From Eisenbergiella porci (GTDB taxonomy: Bacteria; Bacillota; Clostridia; Lachnospirales; Lachnospiraceae), in the NCBI RefSeq assembly GCF_009696275.1, contig NZ_VUMI01000026.1, positions 21,334 through 85,333 of the forward strand: a DNA stretch of 64,000 nucleotides. The letters are read 5' to 3'. The stretch's first letter is position 1. The number at the start of each line of letters is the position of its first letter. The notes beneath the pieces were generated by a model. That model was not told the DNA's origin, searched no databases, and saw only the letters and a list, made by a program, of their open reading frames with translations. The position numbers and the translations under genes were made by a program. Shown here piece by piece: positions 16,314 to 23,982 of the stretch.

Positions 16314-19008
16314 AACAGCAGCTGTGCTGTCCTCTGCCCTGCAGGACTATGCGGAACGGAAGTTCCGGGAACGGGCCGAAATCTATGCCCCCATATTTTC
16401 TGAAATCGAAAGCGGGCTTTCCTGCTGTACGCAAGAGGAAGCGGTGCTGATGCGTTTCCTTTACGGAACGATGCCGGTGCGGGATGCGGGGGAATACGGG
16501 TTTGAGGTATTTTTATCCTATGTACGGCATGCGCTGTGGCTGCGTGACAATGTGGAGTGGTGCAGACGGCTGCCCGAGGATATTTTTGTCCATTACGTGC
16601 TTTATTACCGCATTAATACCGAGGATATCAGCGACTGCAGACCGTTTTTTTATGAGCGGCTGAAGGACAGGATTGCCGGGCTTTCCCTGGAGGAAGCAGT
16701 TAGGGAAATCAATTACTGGTGCGCGGAACATGCAGCTTATGAGTCTACGGATGGCAGAACCGCTTCCCCCATGACCATGTACCGCTGCGGAAAAGGAAGG
16801 TGCGGTGAGGAATCCGCCTTTGCGGCGGCTGCCTGCCGCAGCGTGGGAATTGCCGCCAGGCAGGTCTATGCGCCCAGGTGGGCGCACTGTGATGATAATC
16901 ATGCCTGGGTGGAGGTTTATATTCACGGCAGGTGGCATTTCCTTGGAGCCTGTGAGCCGGAGGAGGAGTTGGACCGGGGATGGTTTTCCGGCCCGGCGGG
17001 ACGGGCGATCCTGATACACAGCCGATGCTTCTGCGATTATGACTGCGGCGGCATGCAGGAGGAATGGATCGGCAGGGAAGACGGGGTGTACTATTTGAAT
17101 GAAACCGCCTCCTATGCGAAGACCTGCCGGCTTACAGTTATGGTAAAGGACGCGTCGGGAAGGCCGGTGAGGGGGGCGCGGGTCGCTGTGGAGATACTGA
17201 ATATGGCGGAATTTTTCCCGGCGGCAGCCCTGGTTACGGATGAAAACGGCGAGGCAGGCATCACCATGGGAATCGGCGATGTCAGGCTGAGAGCCTGGAG
17301 CGGCGGCTGTGTATGTGAGAAAATGGTATTTCCGGCGCAGGAAGCCGGAGCCCGGGACAACGGGCTTAAGGAAAACGGGACAGGGGAAATCAGGACGGAG
17401 CTGGTGCTGAAAAGCGGATATCCTTTTATTCAGGAGGAGGACGCGAAGGGACGGCTGGCCGGAGGAAGCAATACCTGGGAACAGATATTGCTGACGGCGC
17501 CTGCGCAAGCCCCTGTCTCCTGCGCCCGTCAGTCGGAGGAACAGAAAGGACGCAGGCAGCGGCGGCTGGAAGAGGCCGTCCGCCTGCGGGAGGAACGTTT
17601 CCGCACCCTCCTGGGGAAGCTGCCCGCAGGGGAATTCCCTGAAGAGAAGGAAATGCTGCAAATCGCCGGGGAAAATGCGGCGCAGCTGTATGCCTTCCTG
17701 AAAAAGGACGGAAACCCTGACAGAAAGCGTCTGCTGCACAGCCTGGCCCGGAAGGATTACAAGGATGCGCATGCCGGTGTGCTGGAGGATCATCTCAGCT
17801 GCACGCAGGGAGAGCTGCCGGAGGATATCTATGTCCCGTATCTGCTTTGCCCCAGGATTTACCTGGAGGTGCTGACGCCCTGGCGCAGCTTCATCCGCAG
17901 CTGTTTTTCGGAGGAGGAAAAGTCCGCTTTTACCCAGCGGCCGGAACTGGCATGGGATTATATAGAGAAAAATATCCGGTATGATGCCCGGCTGGATTAC
18001 AGCGCCGTCTGCGGGACGCCCATTGGCTGCCTGAAGTTAAAGTGGGGCAGCCTGCTGACCCGGAAAATACTGTTTGTGGCAATCTGCCGCAGCCTGGGCA
18101 TCCCCGCCCGGCTCCGGCGCAGCACCATGCAGCCGGAATATCTGGAAAACGGAGAATTCCGGGCGCCCGCCGGACTGCGCGGAAAAGACAGCCCGGGCTG
18201 TCTGCCGGCGCCGGCATTGCTTACCCTTGAAGCGCCTGAAGCACAAAGCGGGGAGAAATGGAATTATGGACAGAACTGGACTATCGGGAAGCTGGAAGGG
18301 ACGGGCTTCTGCACACTTGGTTATGAGGGGATTTGCTTTGCAGGGGATTCGCTCACCCTGGAGCTGGAAGCCGGAGTGTACCGGCTTGTCACCTCACGGC
18401 GTCTGCCGGGCGGCAATCGGCTGGCGGCTTTCAGCGTATTTGGATTAAAGTCGGGAGAACGCAGGGCAGTGGAGCTTTTGTCCGGGGAAAACGATGAAAA
18501 AACCATGCTTTCCGATTACCCGGCCAGGGAGCTGCCGGAGCTTTTTCTCTGGGATGTATCAGGGGAAAGACAGTCCCTTGCCCATATCACAGGACGCGGG
18601 ACGGCGCTGGTGGCTTTCCTGGGCGCGGGAGAGGAACCGACAGAGCATGTGTTAAATGAGCTGAATGACTGTGCGGGGCAGTGGAACGGCAGCGGCGCTG
18701 AAATAATCGCGGTGCTTCGAAGGCCGGAGGAACTAAAGAATGCCACGCTGCAAAAGACGCTGGCACGTCTGTCTTCAGTGCGTATTTATTTTGACAGAGA
18801 GGAAGCGTCGGAAAAGACTGCGGCCGTGATGGGCGCTGATCCGGAGAAACTCCCTCTGCTTGTGCTCACGGAAGAGGGCCGCCGCGGGATTTATTCCTGT
18901 GCGGGCTATCACGTGGGCAGTGTGGATTTGATTTTACAGATTTTGCTTTTGAGAAAAAAGGGCAGAAAAGAGGAAAATGATGATAACATTAACCGGAAAG
19001 CGGAATGA
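16300..19008 (+). CDS. Transglutaminase-like multidomain protein (peptidase/PNGase-like fold)
   Basis: This 902-residue cytosolic protein starts at ATG 16300 with GGGGAGG upstream and no signal peptide. Residues about 130-235 form a transglutaminase core: Cys168 in GKGRCGEESAF, His201 in DDNHAWVEVY, and FLGACEPEEELD where the third catalytic residue is expected. The RCGE and ACE surroundings resemble eukaryotic peptide:N-glycanase, though the Asp before ACE is Gly here. An Ig-like beta domain follows (about 275-350), then a helical linker, a second degenerate transglutaminase-like segment (about 545-610) without the Cys, and a C-terminal thioredoxin-like domain (about 740-885) without a CXXC pair. 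It overlaps GH18 by 14 bases and the aminopeptidase by 32. Proposed role: cleaving the peptide or glycan-peptide part of the imported substrate. The family looks familiar but I know no assigned substrate. Confidence 0.75.
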   Translation: MKATETAAVLSSALQDYAERKFRERAEIYAPIFSEIESGLSCCTQEEAVLMRFLYGTMPVRDAGEYGFEVFLSYVRHALWLRDNVEWCRRLPEDIFVHYVLYYRINTEDISDCRPFFYERLKDRIAGLSLEEAVREINYWCAEHAAYESTDGRTASPMTMYRCGKGRCGEESAFAAAACRSVGIAARQVYAPRWAHCDDNHAWVEVYIHGRWHFLGACEPEEELDRGWFSGPAGRAILIHSRCFCDYDCGGMQEEWIGREDGVYYLNETASYAKTCRLTVMVKDASGRPVRGARVAVEILNMAEFFPAAALVTDENGEAGITMGIGDVRLRAWSGGCVCEKMVFPAQEAGARDNGLKENGTGEIRTELVLKSGYPFIQEEDAKGRLAGGSNTWEQILLTAPAQAPVSCARQSEEQKGRRQRRLEEAVRLREERFRTLLGKLPAGEFPEEKEMLQIAGENAAQLYAFLKKDGNPDRKRLLHSLARKDYKDAHAGVLEDHLSCTQGELPEDIYVPYLLCPRIYLEVLTPWRSFIRSCFSEEEKSAFTQRPELAWDYIEKNIRYDARLDYSAVCGTPIGCLKLKWGSLLTRKILFVAICRSLGIPARLRRSTMQPEYLENGEFRAPAGLRGKDSPGCLPAPALLTLEAPEAQSGEKWNYGQNWTIGKLEGTGFCTLGYEGICFAGDSLTLELEAGVYRLVTSRRLPGGNRLAAFSVFGLKSGERRAVELLSGENDEKTMLSDYPARELPELFLWDVSGERQSLAHITGRGTALVAFLGAGEEPTEHVLNELNDCAGQWNGSGAEIIAVLRRPEELKNATLQKTLARLSSVRIYFDREEASEKTAAVMGADPEKLPLLVLTEEGRRGIYSCAGYHVGSVDLILQILLLRKKGRKEENDDNINRKAE

Positions 19009-20407
19009 CGCCTGTTTTGCCGAGTTTGTCTGGGAAGGGGACGCCCGTATCAGAAGCTACCGTCTGGGTCTTGAGCAGCTTTTTCACGGCAGGTACCTGG
19101 AAACGATGCTTGTGCCTTTTACGGGCCAGGCCGTCCTGCTCATCGGCTGCGGGAAAAAGGAGGACTTCGCTCCGGGGCTTACCGCGGTAAAAGAGGTGCT
19201 GGCGGCAACGGCGGCAAAATGCAGGGATTTTAATATCCGGGCCTGCTCCATGGATGTGAGCTGCTTTACGCAGCTCCTCGGGCCGGAGGCATTTACCGCG
19301 GCCGTTCTGGGGCTGGGGCTTGGCTGCTACCGCTACCGTTATCAGCCTTTGGAAAATGAGGAGGCATGGGACTGTGATTTCCAGCTGGAAAACGGGGAAG
19401 CGTATGCGGACAGGCTGAAGGAAGCGCAGGAGCTTCTGGCGGGGATTTGCTTTGCCAGAAATATGGTGAATACGCCGGGAAACCACCTGCGGCCCATGGA
19501 TTTTGACAGGATTATCACCGCTTATGAAAAGGATGTGGAGATCGAGGCGGAAACCCTGGTCTACGGCCAGCTGCGGGCGCTGAAAATGGAAGCGCTTTAC
19601 AGTGTGGGGCAGAGCAGTGAATATCCTCCCTGCCTGCTGATTCTGCGGTATCGGGGAAACCCGGACAGCGATGAAATCTACGGACTGATCGGAAAGGGAA
19701 TCACCTGTGACACCGGCGGCTACTGTCTGAAAAGCAGTGATTCCATGGGAGGCATCAAATCCGATATGGCGGGCGCGGCGGCAGTGGCGGCTGCGATGCA
19801 CGCGGCAGCCGCGCAGCGGCTTAAGGTGAACGTGACGGCCTGCCTGCCTTTGAGTGAAAACAGGATATCCCAGTCAGCGCTGCTTCCGGGAGACGTGATC
19901 ACAGGCTTTGGCGGCAGGACAATAGAGGTGCTCAATACGGACGCGGAGGGACGTCTTGTGCTGTCTGATGCCGTGAGCTACGCAGTCCGCAGGGAAGGAA
20001 TCACAAAAGTTCTGGATATTGCCACGCTCACAGGCGCGGTGGCGAATATGCTGGGCAATACCATAGCGGGAGCCATGTCGGATGACGATGGGTTTTATGC
20101 CCTCTTTGAACGGGCGCTGGAGCATTCGGGAGAACGCTACCTGCGCCTGCCCTTCGGTCGGGAGCATGAGAAGATGATAAAAAGCGATGTGGCGGATGTG
20201 AAAAATGTGGGAGGAGGCTGCTGCGGCACCATCACGGCAGGGCTGTTTATCCGCAGCTTCTGTGAAGGAAGGCCCTGGCTTCACCTGGACATCGCCGGTA
20301 CGGCCTGGTGCGGTTCTCCCACCTATGCTTATGAGAGCAAAGGAGCCACCGGAGCCGGGGTGACAACCTTATATTATCTGATGAAAGAAGCGTCGCTGCC
20401 GCACTGA
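18977..20407 (+). CDS. M17 leucyl aminopeptidase family protein
   Basis: This 476-residue dizinc aminopeptidase of family M17 removes N-terminal residues from peptides in the cytosol. All key residues line up with E. coli PepA at a constant offset of 30: Lys240, Asp245, Lys252, Asp263, Asp322, Glu324 and Arg326, the last three in NTDAEGRL. The N-terminal macro-like domain is shorter than in PepA. The gene overlaps the transglutaminase-like gene by 32 bases, with GAGGAAA as ribosome site, which makes it part of the same transcript. Its presence at the end of a glycosidase operon argues that the imported substrate carries a peptide portion. It could also act on ordinary peptides. Confidence 0.92.
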   Translation: MMITLTGKRNDACFAEFVWEGDARIRSYRLGLEQLFHGRYLETMLVPFTGQAVLLIGCGKKEDFAPGLTAVKEVLAATAAKCRDFNIRACSMDVSCFTQLLGPEAFTAAVLGLGLGCYRYRYQPLENEEAWDCDFQLENGEAYADRLKEAQELLAGICFARNMVNTPGNHLRPMDFDRIITAYEKDVEIEAETLVYGQLRALKMEALYSVGQSSEYPPCLLILRYRGNPDSDEIYGLIGKGITCDTGGYCLKSSDSMGGIKSDMAGAAAVAAAMHAAAAQRLKVNVTACLPLSENRISQSALLPGDVITGFGGRTIEVLNTDAEGRLVLSDAVSYAVRREGITKVLDIATLTGAVANMLGNTIAGAMSDDDGFYALFERALEHSGERYLRLPFGREHEKMIKSDVADVKNVGGGCCGTITAGLFIRSFCEGRPWLHLDIAGTAWCGSPTYAYESKGATGAGVTTLYYLMKEASLPH

Positions 20408-20435
20408 GCATTCAGTGCGGCGGCGACGCTTCTTT
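20384..20435. terminator. Strong bidirectional terminator
   Basis: A long, nearly perfect hairpin (arms about 24 bases, loop GCAT) starts inside the last codons of the aminopeptidase gene and is flanked by AAAG on the left and CTTTG/TTCTTT on the right. It can end transcription of the enzyme operon rightward and of the convergent LacI gene leftward. Confidence 0.85.
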
Positions 20436-20469
20436 GCCTGACAGTATTTCTTTTTTCAGGCCTTATCCG

Positions 20470-21489
20470 TCAGTCTCCGGTGGAAGCGCGGAAAATCACC
20501 TGGGAAGAGATATAGGTGGTCTCAAACTGGCTGTCCGGATGCTGTATCCGGTACAGAATCTGAGAGGCAAGCCGGTTGCCGATATCCTTATTGAAGACCT
20601 GGACCGTGGTCAGCTCCTCCGCCAGCGGGCTTTCCATATTCCCGTCAAAACCGGAAACAGCCACGTCCTCAGGAATCCTGAAGCCCCGTTTTAAAAGCAG
20701 CTGCATCAGGATGCAGGCCACATAGTCGCTGACGCATACAAAAGCCTCAGGCATTGCAGGAAGCGTATCGAGGAAGGCATCAATTTCCTCTTTATAGGTA
20801 AAAGCGCCGATGGATCCGGTGAGCATACATTCCTTTGACAAAGCCAGCCCAAAACGTTCCAGTGTTTTGGTAAAGCCTTCATACCGTTCATAGTTGGATT
20901 TGGCATAGTTGATGTCCCCGATAAAACCAAAGGTTTTCCGGCCCTGCTTTATCAGGTGCTCCGTTATCCGGGCGGTGCTGACGCCGCTTTCCATCAGCAG
21001 GAGATCCCCGTTTAAGGAGGATGGGTCAATGGCTGTGGCCGTATCCAGAAAAACCTTGGGCGTATCAGCCCGGGACAGCAGACGTATCAGCCGCTCATTG
21101 TAAACATTCATAACAATGATACCGTGTATGCTTCCTCCAAGCAGCTGGGACGGAAGCGTATAATCCTCCTCGATAACCGAAGGAAGATAGGTATAAACCA
21201 GATTGACATCGTGAAAGGAGAATTCCTTTGCGATCTGGTGGATAATGTTCATCCAGAAAATGGAAGTCTCCGGACGGCAGACCGCTACCGCAATGTTGAC
21301 GTCCTTTTTTTCGGGGACTGCGTTCCGGTCAAGCTCTTCCGGAAATTTATAATCGAGTTCTCTGGCTTTGGCGAGTATTTTTTCTCTGAGATTGCCGGAT
21401 ACACCCTCCTGGCCGCTGAATACCTTCCAGACTGTAGTACGTGAAACGCCCAGAGAAGAGGCGATTTCCTGAAGTGTCGCTTTTTTCAT
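20470..21489 (-). CDS. LacI-family transcriptional regulator
   Basis: This 339-residue regulator has an N-terminal LacI helix-turn-helix (TLQEIASSLGVSRTTVWKVF) and hinge helix, followed by a periplasmic-binding-protein-like effector domain (NIAVAVCRPETSIFW onward, with VSGFDGNMESPLAEELTTV near the end). It is convergent with the enzyme operon and separated from it by a terminator, so it is the best candidate repressor of the sugar block, with a fucosylated breakdown product as inducer. No strong ribosome site precedes ATG 21489 (only a weak AACACAG), suggesting low expression. I could not identify its operator with confidence; the inverted repeat at 8142-8170 is one candidate. Confidence 0.92.
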   Translation of the reverse strand: MKKATLQEIASSLGVSRTTVWKVFSGQEGVSGNLREKILAKARELDYKFPEELDRNAVPEKKDVNIAVAVCRPETSIFWMNIIHQIAKEFSFHDVNLVYTYLPSVIEEDYTLPSQLLGGSIHGIIVMNVYNERLIRLLSRADTPKVFLDTATAIDPSSLNGDLLLMESGVSTARITEHLIKQGRKTFGFIGDINYAKSNYERYEGFTKTLERFGLALSKECMLTGSIGAFTYKEEIDAFLDTLPAMPEAFVCVSDYVACILMQLLLKRGFRIPEDVAVSGFDGNMESPLAEELTTVQVFNKDIGNRLASQILYRIQHPDSQFETTYISSQVIFRASTGD

Positions 21490-21889
21490 GCTGTGTTATA
21501 ACCAATCCGCGCGCTGCGCAGCACGCAAAAATAGAGTAACAGATCCGGAAAAACGCGCCATTTGTTCAACCGGACAAAAAAGACAGAGGCCATGGACAAA
21601 TATGGGAAAAGAAGGAGAAAAAAGCAAGCTTTCTGGTGTCTGTCCTGAGATTTATTATAGCATTGCGCAGTGACATTTTCAAATGTAAAAGAAGGGTAAA
21701 AGGGCAGGATAAACGCATCAGCGTAGGCGACGTCCTTCCCGCCGTCCGAGGCTCCCGGAAGAATAAGATGGAAAAGAAGAATAAATATTGTGATTGTAGC
21801 TTCCCGCATATATTCCCCAGTTGCGGTACAAAAAAGGCGTTTTCCCGCTTCCCACATTAACTTCCGCAGAAACTGTAATAAATTAGCAG
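21490..21889. other. Non-coding stretch, nothing recognised
   Basis: This interval lies between the LacI gene and the TetR promoter. A 123-codon open frame on the minus strand (21486-21857) has no ribosome site and no family resemblance. No RNA gene or repeat was seen. Confidence 0.4.
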
Positions 21890-21941
21890 TTGACAGAACC
21901 GGGCAAAGAATATAAATTAGTTATATAAACTATTTATATAA
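21890..21941 (+). promoter_or_regulatory. Promoter and perfect palindromic operator of the TetR gene
   Basis: TTGACA (21890-21895) and TATAAA (21911-21916) are spaced by 15 bases. Immediately downstream is the perfect palindrome TTATATAAA-CTA-TTTATATAA (21921-21941), a typical position and form for a TetR autoregulatory operator. It lies about 80 bases before the TetR start. Confidence 0.7.
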
Positions 21942-22020
21942 AATGGTTATATATTGTAAACCATATCTGCATAAAACATTGTATTTGTATTATTTTGCAT
22001 GAATATGTACAGGAGGGAAA

Positions 22021-22590
22021 ATGCCAAAACAGAAAATCACCCGGGAAATGGTAATAGAAGCCGCTTTCGATATCGCGCGACGGGAGGGGATGGAAAAGGT
22101 AATCGTTAAGAATATTGCGGATAAGCTGGGCTGTTCCGTACAGCCGATTTACAGCTATTGTTCCAATATGGAAGGACTGAAGGCGGCCCTGACAGAACGC
22201 ACGGGCACATTTATGAAGGAATATCTGGCGGCTCATATTGAAAAAAAAGATTATTTCAGGAGCATGGGCCGGGCGCAGCTGCGTTTTGCCAGAGAGGAGC
22301 CTCAGCTGTTTCAGCTGTATTTTCTCAGACGCCGCAGTGACATCCATTCCCTGCAGGAGCTGTATTCCAAAGAAAGCAGCCGCGAGGTTGCAAAATTTAT
22401 ATCCGATACGCTGCAGATTACCATGGCGCAGGCGGAACAGCTGCATCTGCATATGATAATCTACACAATGGGAATCGCGTCAATTCTGGCGACCTCTTGC
22501 TCCCACATTCCGGAGGAAGAGCTTATGACGCAGCTGGAAACAGCCTGCGATGCCTTTCTGGCAGAAATAAGGAGAAAAAACAATGAATAA
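22021..22590 (+). CDS. TetR/AcrR-family transcriptional regulator
   Basis: This 189-residue regulator has an N-terminal helix-turn-helix: MVIEAAFDIARREGMEKVIV, then NIADKLGCSVQPIYSYCSNM. The C-terminal helical domain would bind a ligand; none is apparent. AGGAGGGAAA precedes ATG 22021. The stop overlaps the flavodoxin gene start by 8 bases, so the two are co-translated and probably co-regulated through the palindrome upstream. It is most likely a self-repressor that also controls the flavodoxin gene in response to a small molecule or redox stress. Confidence 0.9.
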   Translation: MPKQKITREMVIEAAFDIARREGMEKVIVKNIADKLGCSVQPIYSYCSNMEGLKAALTERTGTFMKEYLAAHIEKKDYFRSMGRAQLRFAREEPQLFQLYFLRRRSDIHSLQELYSKESSREVAKFISDTLQITMAQAEQLHLHMIIYTMGIASILATSCSHIPEEELMTQLETACDAFLAEIRRKNNE

Positions 22591-23101
22591 AATTCTGATC
22601 ATCTATTACACGAAAACGGGTTTTACGGAAAAATACGCTCAGTGGGTCAGAGAAGAGACAAACTGTGAGCTTCTGCCCTACAGCCGCAGAGATACGGCGG
22701 ATTTTACGGCATATGATACCATAGTATATGGCGGCGGCGTCCATGCGGGCGCCATCAATGGAATCAAATGGTTCAGGAAGAAAATGACGGAGCTGTCAGG
22801 AAAAAGGCTTGCGGTATTTGCCACAGGGGCTATGCCGCCGGATTTGCCGGAGCCGGAAAAGGCGCTGAAACAGAATTTTTCAGAGGAAGAATGGCAGAAG
22901 CTGAAAGTGTTTTATCTTCCTTCCGGCCTAAATTATGAAAAAATGGGAGCCGTTGACCGGGCCATGATGGCCATGTTCCGCAGTCTTATGAAGAAAAAAG
23001 AAGGGGAGGACAGCGAAGCATACCGCGCCGTCAGCGCTTCCTATGATATATCTTCAAAGGAGTACCTGAAGCCGCTGCTGCAATATCTGAAGGAAAACTG
23101 A
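22583..23101 (+). CDS. Flavodoxin-domain protein (HemG/flavodoxin_5-like)
   Basis: This 172-residue protein has the flavodoxin fold. The FMN phosphate loop is YYTKTGFTEKYAQWV (residues 8-22), followed by YDTIVYGGGVHAGAINGIKW and AVFATGAMPP, the second and third flavin-contact loops. The C-terminal segment is longer than in plain flavodoxins and resembles the HemG-type/flavodoxin_5 group. Those proteins carry electrons or act as quinone-linked dehydrogenases; no haem-pathway genes are nearby, so HemG activity is not claimed. GGAGAAA precedes ATG 22583, and the gene overlaps the TetR gene. Confidence 0.85.
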   Translation: MNKILIIYYTKTGFTEKYAQWVREETNCELLPYSRRDTADFTAYDTIVYGGGVHAGAINGIKWFRKKMTELSGKRLAVFATGAMPPDLPEPEKALKQNFSEEEWQKLKVFYLPSGLNYEKMGAVDRAMMAMFRSLMKKKEGEDSEAYRAVSASYDISSKEYLKPLLQYLKEN

Positions 23102-23142
23102 AACAGCCCTCCCTGTTCCGGACAAAGTAAAATTCCGGCCGC

Positions 23143-23979
23143 CTACAGGACGCCAATCAGATCAATCAGCGTAAATATTGCCATAAGCACCGGCTGATGC
23201 AGCATATAAACCGGAAGCGTATTTTTTCCCAGGAACTCCAGCGGCTGGCATTTCGGCTTCTCCAGAAGCGGCAGGCGTACAGAAGAGGCGGGAATGCCGC
23301 GGCCCGCGGAAGCGTTCCGCAAAAAAGCATACCGCTCAGCGGCCTTTTGACGCAGAAGCGCCGCCCACAGAATCAGCTGCCAGGTAAAATAGCCGCTGAA
23401 AAACAGGAAAATCCAAGGTATCAGCGGAAAATAATCGGTAGAATAAAATCCATCGTAAGGGAAGCCCAGCACCATCATGATTTTTCCCTGATATAGAAAA
23501 CGGGGAAGCTCCAGAAGGCGGAAACTTTCAAACCCCAGATAGCCGTAGGGGGCTTCCTTTGTAAGCAGAAACAGCAGGAAGCTTACGGGAAGCCCGGCAA
23601 AAGCCGGAATCCGTGAAAGCAGCGGATTCAGCAGGGCCGTAATCAGCGTGGCCAGGCCGAAAAAGCTGAGGATTCCCATAATTACAATGGCGTCAGGCAT
23701 CACAAAAGCCGTAGCCAGCGTGATAATGATCCCGCAGCCGGTCAGAAGCAGTCCCCTCTTTACCGGACGCCGTCCCAGACAGAAGCACATGCCGGAGAGG
23801 AAAATGAAAGTCCAGCAGATGCTCTGCTGCCATATCTGGCCCGGATCGTCCCGGAACCAGGGCATTCTGACATGGTAAAGATATGTCAGATCATAGGCCG
23901 CATGATAGGCAATCATGCTGAGCAGAGTAATCCCTCTTGTCATATCCAGTAAAGAATAACGGGGACGGGTATTTTCCAT
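23143..23979 (-). CDS. DUF1624/HGSNAT-like membrane protein
   Basis: This 278-residue integral membrane protein has about seven hydrophobic segments. The N-terminal RYSLLDMTRGITLLSMIAYH has the Arg-Gly and His that mark DUF1624/heparan-alpha-glucosaminide N-acetyltransferase catalytic-like proteins. The C-terminal FLGKNTLPVYMLHQPVLMAI resembles acyltransferase-3 ends. Relatives are thought to move acyl groups across the membrane to surface sugars; the substrate is unknown here. It starts three bases after the YfhO stop and is the last gene of the envelope operon, so it may decorate the same glycopolymer as its neighbours. Confidence 0.85.
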   Translation of the reverse strand: MENTRPRYSLLDMTRGITLLSMIAYHAAYDLTYLYHVRMPWFRDDPGQIWQQSICWTFIFLSGMCFCLGRRPVKRGLLLTGCGIIITLATAFVMPDAIVIMGILSFFGLATLITALLNPLLSRIPAFAGLPVSFLLFLLTKEAPYGYLGFESFRLLELPRFLYQGKIMMVLGFPYDGFYSTDYFPLIPWIFLFFSGYFTWQLILWAALLRQKAAERYAFLRNASAGRGIPASSVRLPLLEKPKCQPLEFLGKNTLPVYMLHQPVLMAIFTLIDLIGVL

Positions 23980-23982
23980 GAA

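Noticed and set aside
21486..21857. 123-codon minus-strand open frame upstream of the LacI gene
   Set aside because: No ribosome site, no family resemblance, hydrophobic and Phe-rich composition typical of a chance frame in AT-rich DNA.
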